A stretch of 44,130 nucleotides of DNA from Marinifilum sp. (lineage in GTDB: Bacteria; Bacteroidota; Bacteroidia; Bacteroidales; CG2-30-32-10). Below, in pieces: positions 1-7,316 of the stretch. The stretch covers positions 13,730 through 57,859 of the forward strand of contig DYDE01000009.1 in the NCBI GenBank assembly GCA_020718065.1, given 5' to 3'. The notes beneath the pieces are model-generated. The model searched no databases, had not been told where the DNA came from, and saw nothing but the letters and a program-made list of their open reading frames with translations. The position numbers and the translations under genes were made by a program. Every line of letters starts with the position of its first letter. The first letter of the stretch is position 1.

Positions 1-837
1 TAATGCAGTTATAGTAGGAGCTGCTGGAGTATTCACAATAAATGATGATGCTGATGTCGCAATTCCTCCACCAGTTTGAACTGTTATATTGCCTGATGTA
101 GCGCCCATAGGAACTGTAGCTATTACCTGGGTTGGTCCTACATAAGAAGAGGATGCAACTGTACCATTAAATTTTACAAGGGGAGTTCCATTATCAAAAT
201 TAGTCCCATTAATAGTAATTACACTCTGACATGCATCCCCTGAAGAAGGAGAAAAAGAAGTAATTGTTGGTACCGTACCCGAAAAAGTACTATAATTAAC
301 AGTTACTTTAGCCCAATTACCATTAAGAGTAGCATTCGCATTATTAAGACCAGTAGTAGCTGCAGGTATTCTAAATTGATTTGTTCCACCTAAAACATAA
401 TTTGAAACATTTATTGTTGGTGATTGCAGTGTTATTGTTCCTGGAGTGCAAGTACACTGAGTAGTTGTTGTTATAGAACCTTGAGAAACGCCATTTAAAG
501 TTGTCGTTTTAGTTGCACCAGTGCATTCAACTCCAATAACAAATTCAACTGTTACCGAGTTTAAAATTGCATAGGTTGGCAACACATCAGTCCAGTCAAA
601 CCCTATTGTAGTCCCACTTCCATATTTATTATTGGCATTACAATCACTTGTACACCCTACTAAATTATTTGTTGCTATCCAGTAAACTTCTGTTTGCTGG
701 GAAAAAAGGTTAATACTTAGAGTCGATAAAAATATAATCAAACTCCATTTTTTGAAATGATTAAGTAAGTTAAACCGGCTTCCATCCTTGGAAAACAAAT
801 TGCTCCTTGCAGGAAATTTTGTAATTGGATTTTTCAT
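1..837 (-). CDS. Secreted TIG/IPT-domain protein, N-terminal part (runs off window)
   Basis: The reverse strand is open from an ATG at 837 to the window edge (279 codons, no stop), so this is the N-terminal part of a larger protein. It starts with a long basic stretch, then a hydrophobic signal segment (WSLIIFLSTLSINLFSQ, about residues 36-52) ending at a plausible cleavage site. Residues about 53-190 are Cys/Thr-rich (WIATNNLVGCTSDC, TTTTQCTCTPGTITL) and unassigned. From about residue 195 the sequence matches a TIG/IPT Ig-like fold (PTITSFSPSSGDACQSVITI, then NGTNFDNGTPLVKFNG and ATVPMGATSGNITV), and a further repeat seems to begin at the edge. Bacteroidota proteins of this kind are usually large cell-surface T9SS substrates with a C-terminal sorting domain; that end is not visible. 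The gene is transcribed away from everything else here. Confidence 0.8.
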   Translation of the reverse strand, partial: MKNPITKFPARSNLFSKDGSRFNLLNHFKKWSLIIFLSTLSINLFSQQTEVYWIATNNLVGCTSDCNANNKYGSGTTIGFDWTDVLPTYAILNSVTVEFVIGVECTGATKTTTLNGVSQGSITTTTQCTCTPGTITLQSPTINVSNYVLGGTNQFRIPAATTGLNNANATLNGNWAKVTVNYSTFSGTVPTITSFSPSSGDACQSVITINGTNFDNGTPLVKFNGTVASSSYVGPTQVIATVPMGATSGNITVQTGGGIATSASSFIVNTPAAPTITAL

Positions 838-1028
838 TATTCGATTTTTTAATAAATAAATTAGGAAAAAATTGTTATTGTTAGAATATTCAAATATTGT
901 TTAATGATAATAGGTTGTTGAATTTTTATTTTAAATTATTAAGTGTTGAATTTTTTTGTATTTGAAGGGTTACTTTTTTTGTAAAATTGTTCATACAAAA
1001 TTTCATTAATGTAAGGTAAAATGGATTT

Positions 1029-1060
1029 GTATATCTACTTAAAATATTAAGTAGATATAC
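1029..1060. repeat. Perfect 14-bp inverted repeat (hairpin)
   Basis: GTATATCTACTTAA (1029-1042) is exactly complementary to TTAAGTAGATATAC (1047-1060), leaving a 4-nt loop AATA. It lies 190 bp upstream of the minus-strand TIG gene and 447 bp upstream of the first DUF4386 gene. No T-run follows on either strand, so it is not a classical terminator. It could be a mobile-element end, a protein-binding site or part of an untranslated RNA. Confidence 0.6.
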
Positions 1061-1366
1061 TGAAAATTGCAAATAGATTTAATCAAGTAGGTATTCCAGT
1101 CAACCAGGATGAAGGGGAGAACCTACCACACTGTCTATGCATCGGGATACATACAAGTCTCGTATACAGCGGTTCAATAAGATATGGAACAACTTTTCGT
1201 AATAAAGGAGGTGTGTTACAAAATCTTTATTTTATTTATAAAATACAAATAACCGTATCAAATTTGTTAATATCACTTTGGTTTTGTAGTTTTAGGTTTT
1301 TAGACAAACTGCCGTTAGCGTTCATTTCAAAACAATAGCAGATACAACAACTAAAAGTCTTTGGGG

Positions 1367-1386
1367 ACTGTCTCGTGACAGTTTTT
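1367..1386 (+). terminator. Possible intrinsic terminator hairpin
   Basis: ACTGTC (1367-1372), loop TCGT, GACAGT (1377-1382), then TTTT (1383-1386) resembles a short rho-independent terminator on the plus strand. The stem is only 6 bp and no gene is visible upstream on this strand, so it may be a remnant or may insulate the DUF4386 genes from upstream transcription. Confidence 0.3.
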
Positions 1387-1506
1387 CGGGACTGACTTTT
1401 TACCTTGAAAAGTTATGTGATTTAATAAACAAAATAATTTAAAGTTAATTGTAACTTTTTCAAGTATAAAAACGTCCTATACAAAACTTTATAAAATATA
1501 GCAATA

Positions 1507-2217
1507 ATGATAAATAAAGAGTACTCACTCAAAAAGACCGCAAGAATTGCTGGTCTTTTATATCTTGTTTGGGTAATAACAGGCATCTATGGTATTTTTT
1601 ATATATCATCACAAATCATTGTACAGGGTGATGCTGTTGCTACTGCCAAAAATATGCTCACCCATGAATTTTTATTTAGAACTGGTATCATCAATGATAT
1701 TATCAGCAACACCATTTGGGTATTTTTGGTATTTACGCTATACCGATTGTTAAAACAGGTGAACGAGAACCAGGCCAGACTTATGGTTGTATTGGTGATT
1801 GTGCAAATTCCTGCTGTTTTTTTTATAGAAGCATGCAATATTACTTCCTTAATGATTAATAAAGGTGAAATATTAAAAACATTAGAACTTAGTCAGAGAC
1901 AAGATTTGGCAATGCTATTTGTAAAAATTAACGATTACACAACGATTATTTTAGAAATGTTCTGGGGGCTTTGGCTCTTGCCATTTGGACTATTGGTTTA
2001 TAAATCCGGGTTTATTCCTCGAATATTAGGCGTATTTCTAATTTTTAATGGAGTAGCTTACATCATACCTTGTTTTGTATCTGTGCTATTTCCCGATTAC
2101 CAAACTCTTGTTTCGCAATTTGCAATGCCATTTTGGATTTTAGGAGAAATTTCAATAACACTATGGCTTTTAATTAAAGGGATAAAGACTAATATACCCA
2201 TTAATGACAAACAATGA
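1507..2217 (+). CDS. DUF4386 family membrane protein, copy 1
   Basis: This 236-residue integral membrane protein has about six hydrophobic segments. Family features are an N-terminal basic box followed by a first helix (LKKTARIAGLLYLVWVITGIY), an amphipathic loop with ATAKNMLTHEFLFRTGI, and a C-terminal EISITLWLLIKGIK helix. I recognise the DUF4386 family, which has no established biochemical function. It is the first of three tandem paralogues on the same strand; copy 3 (3063-3749) is much closer to it than copy 2, with shared stretches such as ILEMFWGLWLLPFG. The gap to copy 2 is 53 bp, so cotranscription is likely. A local gene triplication is the simplest history. Confidence 0.85.
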   Translation: MINKEYSLKKTARIAGLLYLVWVITGIYGIFYISSQIIVQGDAVATAKNMLTHEFLFRTGIINDIISNTIWVFLVFTLYRLLKQVNENQARLMVVLVIVQIPAVFFIEACNITSLMINKGEILKTLELSQRQDLAMLFVKINDYTTIILEMFWGLWLLPFGLLVYKSGFIPRILGVFLIFNGVAYIIPCFVSVLFPDYQTLVSQFAMPFWILGEISITLWLLIKGIKTNIPINDKQ

Positions 2218-2270
2218 CGAATGCAAATCCATAAATAAAATCATCATCCATTAACATTAATAAAAAAAAC

Positions 2271-3038
2271 ATGAATTCAAAAAAAACAGCAGGAATTGAA
2301 ATGCTAAGTATTATTAGCAAAACTCAGCTTAAAGCAGCAAGAGTCGCAGGATTTACTTATATATTTTCGATGGCAATTGTGGTAATTGCGAACTATAGCA
2401 TTAACTTTCGCCTTATCATCCCTGGTAATGCAACAGAAACTGCCCGAAACATCATGGCAAACGAAACACTTTTTCGTATCAATATAGTCTGTAATTTGAT
2501 CTATGTTGCGAATATTATATTACTGCTCGCAGCACTCTATGTGATACTCAAACCAGTGAATCGGAACATTGCCTTGGTTGCGACATTTTTTAAGTTAATA
2601 TTTGCCTTGATGTGGGTTATTACAGCACTCAACACACTTGAAGCAATACGACTTTTGGGTAACACTGCATATTTATCGGTATTCAAAACCGATCAATTGC
2701 AGACCTTGGCAAGGTTACACATCGCCTCGGGCAATGATGCATATTATATTGGACTGCCGTTCTGGGGATTGGCTTCCACGGTTTGCAGTTACCTATTTTT
2801 CAAGTCAAGGTATATTCCTAGAGCATTGGCTGCATTCGGTATTGTCTCGTCTGCATGGTGTGTGATCTGTGCATTCGTTTTTCTTGTATTCCCTGAATTC
2901 CAGAATACAGTTCATCCAGGCTGGTTCGATATGCCTATGGTTATCTTTGAAATGATATTGGGATTTTGGCTTTTGTTCAAGGGATTAAGACCAACCGGGT
3001 TGGCTCAGCCGAGTATAACAAAGCAGGAGAATTTATAA
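2271..3038 (+). CDS. DUF4386 family membrane protein, copy 2 (divergent)
   Basis: A 255-residue polytopic membrane protein of the same family as both neighbours, but more diverged. It keeps the family layout: a first helix after a basic N-terminus (LKAARVAGFTYIFSMAIVV), the loop NATETARNIMANETLFRINIV, paired glycines before the fourth helix (GLPFWGLASTVCSYLFF), and a closing ILGFWLLFKGLRP helix. The N-terminus is about 20 residues longer than in copies 1 and 3; a later Met (MLSIISKTQLKAAR) could be the real start. The gap to copy 3 is only 24 bp. Function unknown. Confidence 0.83.
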   Translation: MNSKKTAGIEMLSIISKTQLKAARVAGFTYIFSMAIVVIANYSINFRLIIPGNATETARNIMANETLFRINIVCNLIYVANIILLLAALYVILKPVNRNIALVATFFKLIFALMWVITALNTLEAIRLLGNTAYLSVFKTDQLQTLARLHIASGNDAYYIGLPFWGLASTVCSYLFFKSRYIPRALAAFGIVSSAWCVICAFVFLVFPEFQNTVHPGWFDMPMVIFEMILGFWLLFKGLRPTGLAQPSITKQENL

Positions 3039-3062
3039 AACTAAAATGTTAAAATCACATCT

Positions 3063-3749
3063 ATGGGAAATATAGTGTATCCTCTCAAAAAGACTGCAAG
3101 ACTTGCAGGTTTATTGTATCTTCTTATGGTAATCACAGGTGTCTATATTATTATGTATGTACCATCGAAAATTATTGTTTGGGAAGATGCTGATACCACT
3201 GCCAAAAATATTCTATCCAATGAATTTTTGTTTCGAACGGGCATAATTGGTGATATTATCAGCAATACCATTTTTTTGTTTTTAGTATTGGTTCTGTACA
3301 AATTGTTCAAACAAGTGAATGAGCATCGGGCTATACTTATGGTTGCATTTGTTATTGTTCAAATTCCTGTTCTTTTTATTATGGAGGCGTTCAATATTAC
3401 TTCCCTTATGCTTTTTAAAGGCGAAATATTAAAAACATTCGAACCTGCTCAGAGACAAGATTTGGCAATGCTGTTTTTTAAAATTAATGACTATGGTGGA
3501 TTGATATTAGAAATGTTCTGGGGGCTTTGGCTTTTACCATTTGGTCAATTGGTTTGTAAGTCGAAGTTTATTCCCCGTATTTTTGGAATATTGCTCATCA
3601 GTGCGGGTATCGCTTATATGATTGACAGTTTTATTTCTCTGCTTTTTCCAAGCTACCATGCATTTGTAAACCAACCAACACTTTTATTAGTAGCAATAGG
3701 AGAAATCTCAATAACACTATGGCTTTTAATTAAAGGAGTGAAAAACTAA
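3063..3749 (+). CDS. DUF4386 family membrane protein, copy 3
   Basis: A 228-residue polytopic membrane protein, a close paralogue of copy 1. It repeats that gene almost motif for motif (LKKTARLAGLLYLLMVITGVY, TAKNILSNEFLFRTGIIGDI, ILEMFWGLWLLPFG, EISITLWLLIKGVK). The main differences lie in the loops and the last periplasmic segment. It ends the three-gene tandem set; no other gene follows for about 300 bp. Function unknown for the family. Confidence 0.85.
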   Translation: MGNIVYPLKKTARLAGLLYLLMVITGVYIIMYVPSKIIVWEDADTTAKNILSNEFLFRTGIIGDIISNTIFLFLVLVLYKLFKQVNEHRAILMVAFVIVQIPVLFIMEAFNITSLMLFKGEILKTFEPAQRQDLAMLFFKINDYGGLILEMFWGLWLLPFGQLVCKSKFIPRIFGILLISAGIAYMIDSFISLLFPSYHAFVNQPTLLLVAIGEISITLWLLIKGVKN

Positions 3750-4057
3750 AGGAACTTATTAAATAATAAAGGTGTACTAACTCTGGTATTATTAATTCCA
3801 AATAGTGTTCTTATATAAATATTACCCCTGTTGTGCAAAGATTGCATCTTCGCACTTTAAAATTGCTAATCATTGACAAATCAATGTTCAGATGAGCTTC
3901 TAGCCTTGCTGTTCGAATGATGTTTTACTTCATTCAAATATATCTTTTCAGATTTTGTTGAACATTAAAGGTAAAATCATTAACTTTATAAAGTGTTAAA
4001 AATAAAGTTTAACCAATACATTCTCAAAACCAAAAATACAAAACCCTTAAGTTGACT
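3750..4057. other. Intergenic region with a hairpin at 3833-3855
   Basis: No gene is visible. GTGCAAAGAT (3833-3842), loop TGC, ATCTTCGCAC (3846-3855) forms a 10-bp stem with one mismatch, followed by TTTAAAA rather than a clean T-run. It may be a weak terminator for the DUF4386 set. A second short stem, GAATGA and TCATTC, lies near 3915-3937. Confidence 0.4.
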
Positions 4058-4429
4058 ATGATGATAGCACTAAATGGAAACCCAAAGTCAGAAGTGCTTG
4101 TAAAAATAAGTCAAGGCTATGTGCTTGTTACCTATGACCGCAAGGGTTGCCTGCGCCACATAAGAAGTGCGAAAGGAGGACAAATCCCAGTAAATAAACC
4201 TAAAAAAGATGAAACTGTTTTTCGGATTACGAACTTGCAGGAAGGAAGGTCAACCTTTAAAAGCAGCGGAAGCCATTGCGGATTCTTTTCTGTAAACGGG
4301 CAAGTTTATTGGAGTTCAATCTGGGATGATATAGGTCCTTCCGAATTCAAAAAATGTAGTTTTCAGGATTGGTTGATAGAATGTGCTCAAGTGCTTGCTG
4401 GTGTGAAAAATGAAGTATCGTCAACTTAA
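4058..4429 (+). CDS. Hypothetical protein, about 123 aa
   Basis: I do not recognise this family. The product is a soluble protein of about 123 residues with no signal peptide or membrane segment. It is basic in its first half (DRKGCLRHIRSAKGGQIPVNKPKK), with a Gly/Ser/Trp-rich middle (SSGSHCGFFSVNGQVYWSSIWDD) and an acidic-aromatic C-terminus (FQDWLIECAQVLAGVK). The frame is open back to a TTG at 4052, but ATG at 4058 or 4061 is a more ordinary start. It stands alone, with some 300 bp of non-coding sequence on either side. The composition looks protein-like, so it is probably real, but expression cannot be judged. Confidence 0.5.
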   Translation: MMIALNGNPKSEVLVKISQGYVLVTYDRKGCLRHIRSAKGGQIPVNKPKKDETVFRITNLQEGRSTFKSSGSHCGFFSVNGQVYWSSIWDDIGPSEFKKCSFQDWLIECAQVLAGVKNEVSST

Positions 4430-4762
4430 AACGAGGCTTGATTTCAGGCAGGTATGATCCAACCCTTCGGATAAAGCATTGCCTCCCAAAAATATATCTC
4501 TTCTGCTTCTTACTTGAAACACAAACCAATTACTACAAACCATTCCATCATTTCAACACCACTGCCTTAAAAAAATTGTAACTCCAAAACTTCAACTGAT
4601 TGTCAATCGTAGATCGTAAATAACATCGTGGTTCTCTGTGCCTTCTATGTTCTCTCTGCGGTTGAAAAATTATATATTTTTTTGTTAATGAAATGTTAAA
4701 TTAAACACAAAGTGTAGTAAAAGCTTTTTTTTGAAGTATATTTGTATTAGATATTAAAATAC
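4430..4762. other. Intergenic region with a dispersed-repeat-like segment
   Basis: No gene seen. Positions about 4608-4668 carry two low-complexity motifs that I know as common intergenic repeats in Bacteroidota: an ATCGTAGATCGTAAAT-type run and a CTCTGTGCC..CTCTCTGCGG-type run. The first resembles the short run at 27724-27755. The promoter of the copper module lies at the right end. Confidence 0.4.
4737..4744 (+). promoter_or_regulatory. TAnnTTTG promoter box for the copper module
   Basis: TATATTTG fits the Bacteroidota -7 consensus TAnnTTTG and lies 18 bp before the ATG at 4763. The matching -33 TTTG element is not clear. Position and strand suit it as the start of the HYC_CC_PP/metal-binding gene set. 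Confidence 0.45.
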
Positions 4763-5125
4763 ATGTTTAAAAGAATTGTAAATATTTTAATTGTAGTTAT
4801 TTTGTTTGCTTCAACGACAGGTTTTACTATCGACAGGCATTATTGTGGCAATAAATTGGTTTCTGTTACTTTTTCCAAAAGCAAAGATTGTTGTAAAATG
4901 CAGGGATGTTGTCATCACGATATTAAACATATAAAAATCTCTGATTCTTTTCAAATTTCTCAGGATAATGAAAAAATAGATACATCTGCGTCTATCTTCA
5001 CTTTTTTGATTCATGGTAACGATCAAATTCAAAGTTTTCCTTTTGTTAAAATTCCATCTTTTTCTGATCCCCCTCCGCTAAGTTTTTTATTTAAAGATTA
5101 TTTTCTGCAGGTTTTTAGAAATTGA
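4763..5125 (+). CDS. HYC_CC_PP family secreted protein
   Basis: A 120-residue protein with an N-terminal signal segment (IVNILIVVILFASTTGF, about residues 5-21). The three signatures that name this Bacteroidota family are all present: HYC at 26-28 (DRHYCGN), paired cysteines and histidines at 43-52 (CC, CC, HH), and a proline triplet near the C-terminus (SDPPPLSFLF). The Cys/His cluster suits soft-metal binding in the periplasm or at the cell surface. Its role is not biochemically established, but the family commonly sits beside copper or heavy-metal efflux genes, as here. It is the first gene of the copper module. Confidence 0.8.
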   Translation: MFKRIVNILIVVILFASTTGFTIDRHYCGNKLVSVTFSKSKDCCKMQGCCHHDIKHIKISDSFQISQDNEKIDTSASIFTFLIHGNDQIQSFPFVKIPSFSDPPPLSFLFKDYFLQVFRN

Positions 5126-5201
5126 AAATTTATTATTTTGCCCCAATTCTAATGGGAATATTTAATAATTTTATTTGTTTCCATTTTTAAAACGTAATTT
5201 T

Positions 5202-5423
5202 ATGAAAACAAGATTTTTTTTAATGTTATTTGTAATAGTTACATTATCTATTACTTTAAGTGCCTGTAGTTCGCAGGATAAAAAAAGCAGCACAACAGAA
5301 CAACCCAAAACCGAAAAAGCAGTTTACACCTGCCCTATGCACCCTGAAATTACCAGCGACAAACCTGGTCAATGTCCAAAATGCGGCATGGATTTGGTAC
5401 TTAAAGATGAATTAAAGAAATAA
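5202..5423 (+). CDS. Heavy-metal-binding-domain lipoprotein, copy 1
   Basis: A 73-residue lipoprotein. ATG at 5202 is chosen because it puts the signal and lipobox (ITLSAC, acylated Cys at residue 22) at normal distance; the frame's upstream TTG at 5175 would add a useless basic extension. After a Ser/Thr/Lys linker comes a single heavy-metal-binding domain of the [19 protein letters not shown] type. Its ligands are Cys, Met, His and a CxxC pair, as in the N-termini of CusB adaptors and copper ATPases. It likely buffers Cu(I)/Ag(I) at the periplasmic membrane face and passes it to the efflux pump. A near-duplicate lies at 14808-15026, at the other end of the module. Confidence 0.85.
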   Translation: MKTRFFLMLFVIVTLSITLSACSSQDKKSSTTEQPKTEKAVYTCPMHPEITSDKPGQCPKCGMDLVLKDELKK

Positions 5424-5473
5424 CGATAGTAAATCTTAATAAAAATTTAATATAACCTTAAAAAATTAATAAT

Positions 5474-5881
5474 ATGAAAAAATTAATAATATTGATCTCC
5501 TTATTTATAGGAATAATAATAGTTAACCCACTTCAATCAAAATCACAATGCTGTAGTGATAAGGAAAAATATGAGGTTAGTAAAACTGGTCCATCAGCTA
5601 ATCAGAATAACAATTTAAAAGGGGTTTATACTGACTCATTGAAAGTGTCAGGTCTTTGTGATATGTGTAAAACCCGTATCGAAAACGCTGCAAAAGGTGT
5701 AAAAGGAGTCACAACCGCACTATGGAACGAATCAACCAATATGCTGGTGTACTCTTACACAGGGACAGTCAAAAAAGAAGATGTCAGCAATGCTTTATTA
5801 AAAGTGGGTCACGACACCGAACTCGGCAAAGCTCCCGATAATGTCTACAACAAATTACCTGGTTGTTGTAAATACAGGTAA
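5474..5881 (+). CDS. Periplasmic HMA-domain (CxxC) metal-binding protein
   Basis: A 135-residue exported protein: signal peptide at residues 1-25 (MKKLIILISLFIGIIIVNP to KSQ), then a heavy-metal-associated fold with the metal site GLCDMCKTRIE (CxxC). The following NAAKGVKGVTTALWNESTN and DVSNALLKVGHDTE match the usual beta-alpha-beta layout of the family. Extra Cys pairs at the start (QCCSD) and end (GCCKYR) of the mature protein may add ligands or a disulfide. It is probably a periplasmic copper chaperone for the Cus-type pump downstream. It lies 50 bp after the lipoprotein gene, probably in one transcript. Confidence 0.8.
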   Translation: MKKLIILISLFIGIIIVNPLQSKSQCCSDKEKYEVSKTGPSANQNNNLKGVYTDSLKVSGLCDMCKTRIENAAKGVKGVTTALWNESTNMLVYSYTGTVKKEDVSNALLKVGHDTELGKAPDNVYNKLPGCCKYR

Positions 5882-6118
5882 TTTATAAGTAGTTTCCTTA
5901 AGTTGACATCATATTACAATTATTAAACCAGGTGTGATCAGCTTTATTAATTTTTAAGTCAGAGTATCAACCTAAGGCTTTATTACTCTTTTATTCTGAT
6001 TTTTAGAACAAATAATTCGAATTTAATGTTATCTTATAAATTAATTTGAAATTTTGTAAATAATTGTTTACATTGCAATTTAAATTATAAAAGAAAATCA
6101 ATTTAAAACACATTAAAA

Positions 6119-6727
6119 ATGAAAAATTTAATTTCAGTATTATTTGTTACTATTATAATAGTAACAGTAAATTCAGTTACAGCACAGAATAATCAGGCTT
6201 TCTTGAAAAATAAAAGCGGTGTTTATATGAGTTTTTCGGATTTTAAAACTCAAAAGTTAAATCTCGAGGTGGATTATACCAAAGAAAAACATAAAATTAA
6301 AGTGAATGAATTTTTAAATAAATCAGACATTGAAGTCACACACCAGAATAAGAAATATACTTTTGCAAAAAAAGATATTTATGGGATTCGCGATTGCAAT
6401 GGGATTGATTTCAGGTTTTATGAAAATATGGAGTATAAAATAATTGCAATCGATACCATTTATTTATATTCTAAACAAGAAAGCGAAAATACTAGTGGCG
6501 GGAAAACCCCAATAAATAAGCTGGTTACAAAGTTTTATTTTAGCAAAATGGGAGATTCGGAAATACTTCCATTAACATCCGAAAACATAAAAAGTGCATT
6601 TCCTGAAAATCATAAAATGCACGATGCATTGGATATGATATTTAAAAATGAAAGTTCATTATCGGAATATGATAATTTTCACAAAAAGTATAAAATCATA
6701 AGGTTTTTAAGAGGAGATTTAAAATAA
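6119..6727 (+). CDS. Exported hypothetical protein, 202 aa
   Basis: A 202-residue protein with a clear signal peptide (MKNLISVLFVTIIIVTVNSV, cleavage after TAQ). The mature part is hydrophilic, beta-rich and Lys-rich, with a repeated Tyr/Phe/Asp pattern (KKYTFAKKDIYGIRDCNGID, FRFYENMEYKIIAIDTIYLY). It contains only one Cys, so it is unlikely to be a metal chaperone itself. I do not recognise a characterised family. It sits inside the copper module on the same strand, 237 bp after the HMA gene and 28 bp before the DUF2231 gene. Confidence 0.7.
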   Translation: MKNLISVLFVTIIIVTVNSVTAQNNQAFLKNKSGVYMSFSDFKTQKLNLEVDYTKEKHKIKVNEFLNKSDIEVTHQNKKYTFAKKDIYGIRDCNGIDFRFYENMEYKIIAIDTIYLYSKQESENTSGGKTPINKLVTKFYFSKMGDSEILPLTSENIKSAFPENHKMHDALDMIFKNESSLSEYDNFHKKYKIIRFLRGDLK

Positions 6728-6755
6728 ATGATTAAACTCTTTAAAAATATTAATT

Positions 6756-7210
6756 ATGGTAAATACGTTTCATCCATTGTTTATGCATTTTCCCATTGCA
6801 CTATTAATAGTTACCGGAATAATTGTACTTATTGATTTACTGAAAAGCAAATATCATAAAAAAATTGATATTATGGAATAATATTTGCTACAATAGGAGC
6901 AATCATCACTGTTGCCAGTGGGTTTAAAGATGCTAATGCTATTTCACACAACCTGACCATACATGAAATTATTAAAGTGCACAAAAAAATTGGAATAGAT
7001 ATATTAGTGATATCTTCTTTTTTGTCATTATGGATTATGTTTCGTTATTCAAAAATGAGAAAAATCGAAAATATTTTCTTTGTATTGATATTATGGATTG
7101 CTTTGGCTTTGGTAAGTTATAATGGTTATCTGGGTGGTAAAATGGTTTATGATAATGGTGCAGGTATAAAACCAATGCAGAAAACGTTTTTATTAGAAGA
7201 TCAAGATTGA
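6756..7210 (+). pseudogene. DUF2231-like membrane protein, split by a frameshift near 6872-6878
   Basis: An ATG at 6756 opens MVNTFHPLFMHFPIALLIVT, the classic DUF2231 start (HPLFxHFPIALL, first membrane helix). This frame stops at TAA 6879-6881. The rest continues without stops in the -1 frame, from about 6869, through three more hydrophobic segments and the family-typical end GYLGGKMVYDNGAG, to TGA at 7208-7210. One extra base near 6872-6875 would restore an uninterrupted protein of about 151 residues (..KIDIIGIIFATIGAIITVAS). The frame-2 stop at 6866-6868 confines the shift to about 6869-6881, and no slippery heptamer lies there. So this is either a recent mutation or a sequencing/assembly error. 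Intact relatives are cytochrome-like membrane proteins often found in copper modules. Confidence 0.78.
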
Positions 7211-7316
7211 TCCCTAAAAACAATTAAATGATATAGATAAAAAAAATCAAGATAAAAAATATCATTAGCATTTTATTTTACTACATTTAGGTTGGTTCAA
7301 ATATAAACACAAAAAA

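Larger units (their letters stand above)
838..1506. other. Gene-free stretch with hairpins, possible mobile-element remnant
   Basis: No convincing gene lies between the divergent TIG-domain gene and the DUF4386 cluster. It holds a strong AT-rich hairpin (1029-1060), a locally GC-richer block at about 1086-1200 unlike its surroundings, with short complementary arms GTAGGT (1087-1092) and ACCTAC (1121-1126), and a terminator-like hairpin at 1367-1386. One frame across about 1100-1338 lacks stops, but it has no clear start and its translation resembles nothing I recognise. The composition change suggests foreign or decayed DNA, but no transposase fragment can be named. Confidence 0.4.

Noticed and set aside
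1291-1330. Integron attC-like site around CTGCCGTTAGCG
   Set aside because: No matching complementary core site, no integrase and no cassette structure.
6869-6881. Programmed -1 frameshift in the DUF2231 gene
   Set aside because: The nearby A-run (6858-6864) lies before a TGA in the -1 frame (6866-6868), so slipping there would end translation; no other slippery site exists in the usable interval.
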